Shown in pieces: positions 5,553-5,741 of a DNA stretch of 5,741 nucleotides (position 1 is its first letter; each line of letters begins with the position of its first letter). Origin of the DNA: Lautropia sp. SCN 70-15 (lineage in GTDB: Bacteria > Pseudomonadota > Gammaproteobacteria > Burkholderiales > Burkholderiaceae_E). Under the pieces are notes generated by a model. The model was not told where the DNA came from. It was given only the letters and a program-made list of their open reading frames with translations, and made no database searches. The stretch lies in the NCBI GenBank assembly GCA_001724315.1, contig MEEC01000181.1, positions 1 to 5,741 of the forward strand, given 5' to 3'. The position numbers were made by a program, and so were the translations under genes.

Positions 5553-5741
5553 TCAGCCGATCGCGCCGGCCGAACCGACCTTCGCCCGCAGCAGATGCTT
5601 CTGGATCTTCCCGGTCGAGGTCTTGGGCACCTCGCCGAAGCGCACCTCGCGCGGGCACTTGAAGCCGGCCAGGTGCTTGCGGCAGTGGGCCAGCAGCTCG
5701 TCGGCCAGCGCCTTCTCGGCCTCGGGCGTGGCCGGCACCCG
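5553..5741 (-). CDS. Acyl-CoA synthetase, AMP-binding family (C-terminal end only)
   Basis: Only the last 62 codons are inside the window; the gene continues past the right edge. These enzymes activate a carboxylic acid as an acyl-adenylate and transfer it to CoA. The fragment is the C-terminal mobile domain (PF13193-like): a helix (ELLAHCRKHLAGFK), then CPREVRFGEVPKTSTGKIQK with the catalytic lysine (K45 of the fragment) in the TSTGK motif, then LLR and a short tail. This wording is typical of medium- and long-chain fatty acid or aryl-acid CoA ligases (COG0318). The substrate cannot be told from this piece. Its stop is 35 bases before argS, with no clear terminator between. The true start is not visible, and the GTG near the edge is not a start. 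Confidence 0.9.
   Translation of the reverse strand, partial: RVPATPEAEKALADELLAHCRKHLAGFKCPREVRFGEVPKTSTGKIQKHLLRAKVGSAGAIG

Noticed and set aside
5518..5658. N-terminal extension of argS by 47 codons
   Set aside because: The frame is open, but the extension would overlap the conserved end of the acyl-CoA synthetase. Its residues do not resemble ArgRS, and family homology begins at the ATG at 5517.

Overview
This window looks like part of the chromosome of a GC-rich betaproteobacterium (I estimate about 70 % GC by eye). Burkholderiales is most likely. I base this on the GC content, on the style of the proteins (a DsbA with the WYGCPHC active site, an RlpA with the 'YYLDDGPG' and 'IPDAVPR' segments, an ArgRS with a KISK signature) and on the order argS, SPOR protein, dsbA, short-chain dehydrogenase, which I recall from Burkholderia-type genomes. 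That placement is recollection and inference, not a database result.

Every gene I can support lies on the minus strand, so the window reads from right to left. At the right edge is the last 62 codons of an acyl-CoA synthetase (AMP-binding family). After a 35-base gap comes argS (arginyl-tRNA synthetase, complete). Next, overlapping or closely spaced, are a membrane-anchored SPOR-domain protein, a DsbA-type periplasmic thiol oxidase, a classical short-chain dehydrogenase/reductase, a signal-less BtuF-like cobalamin/metal-receptor protein, and the N-terminal 261 codons of the lipoprotein RlpA, which runs off the left edge. From argS onward the junctions are a 1-base overlap (argS/SPOR), 37 bases (SPOR/dsbA), 4 bases (dsbA/SDR), 12 bases (SDR/BtuF-like) and a 4-base ATGA overlap (BtuF-like/rlpA). 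This looks like one long transcription unit. No intergenic stretch exceeds 37 bases. I see no RNA gene, mobile element, CRISPR array or convincing terminator.

The genes share a loose envelope theme. A SPOR protein and RlpA both point to septal peptidoglycan, and DsbA folds periplasmic proteins. These sit next to a housekeeping synthetase and two metabolic or binding proteins. The more interesting details are small: a low-GC island with a perfect TATAAT in the 3' end of argS, a -10-like element inside an inverted repeat directly before the argS start (possible leaderless mRNA), two extra cysteines in RlpA that could be a DsbA substrate, and a Tat-like signal on DsbA. I found nothing that amounts to a new multi-gene system.
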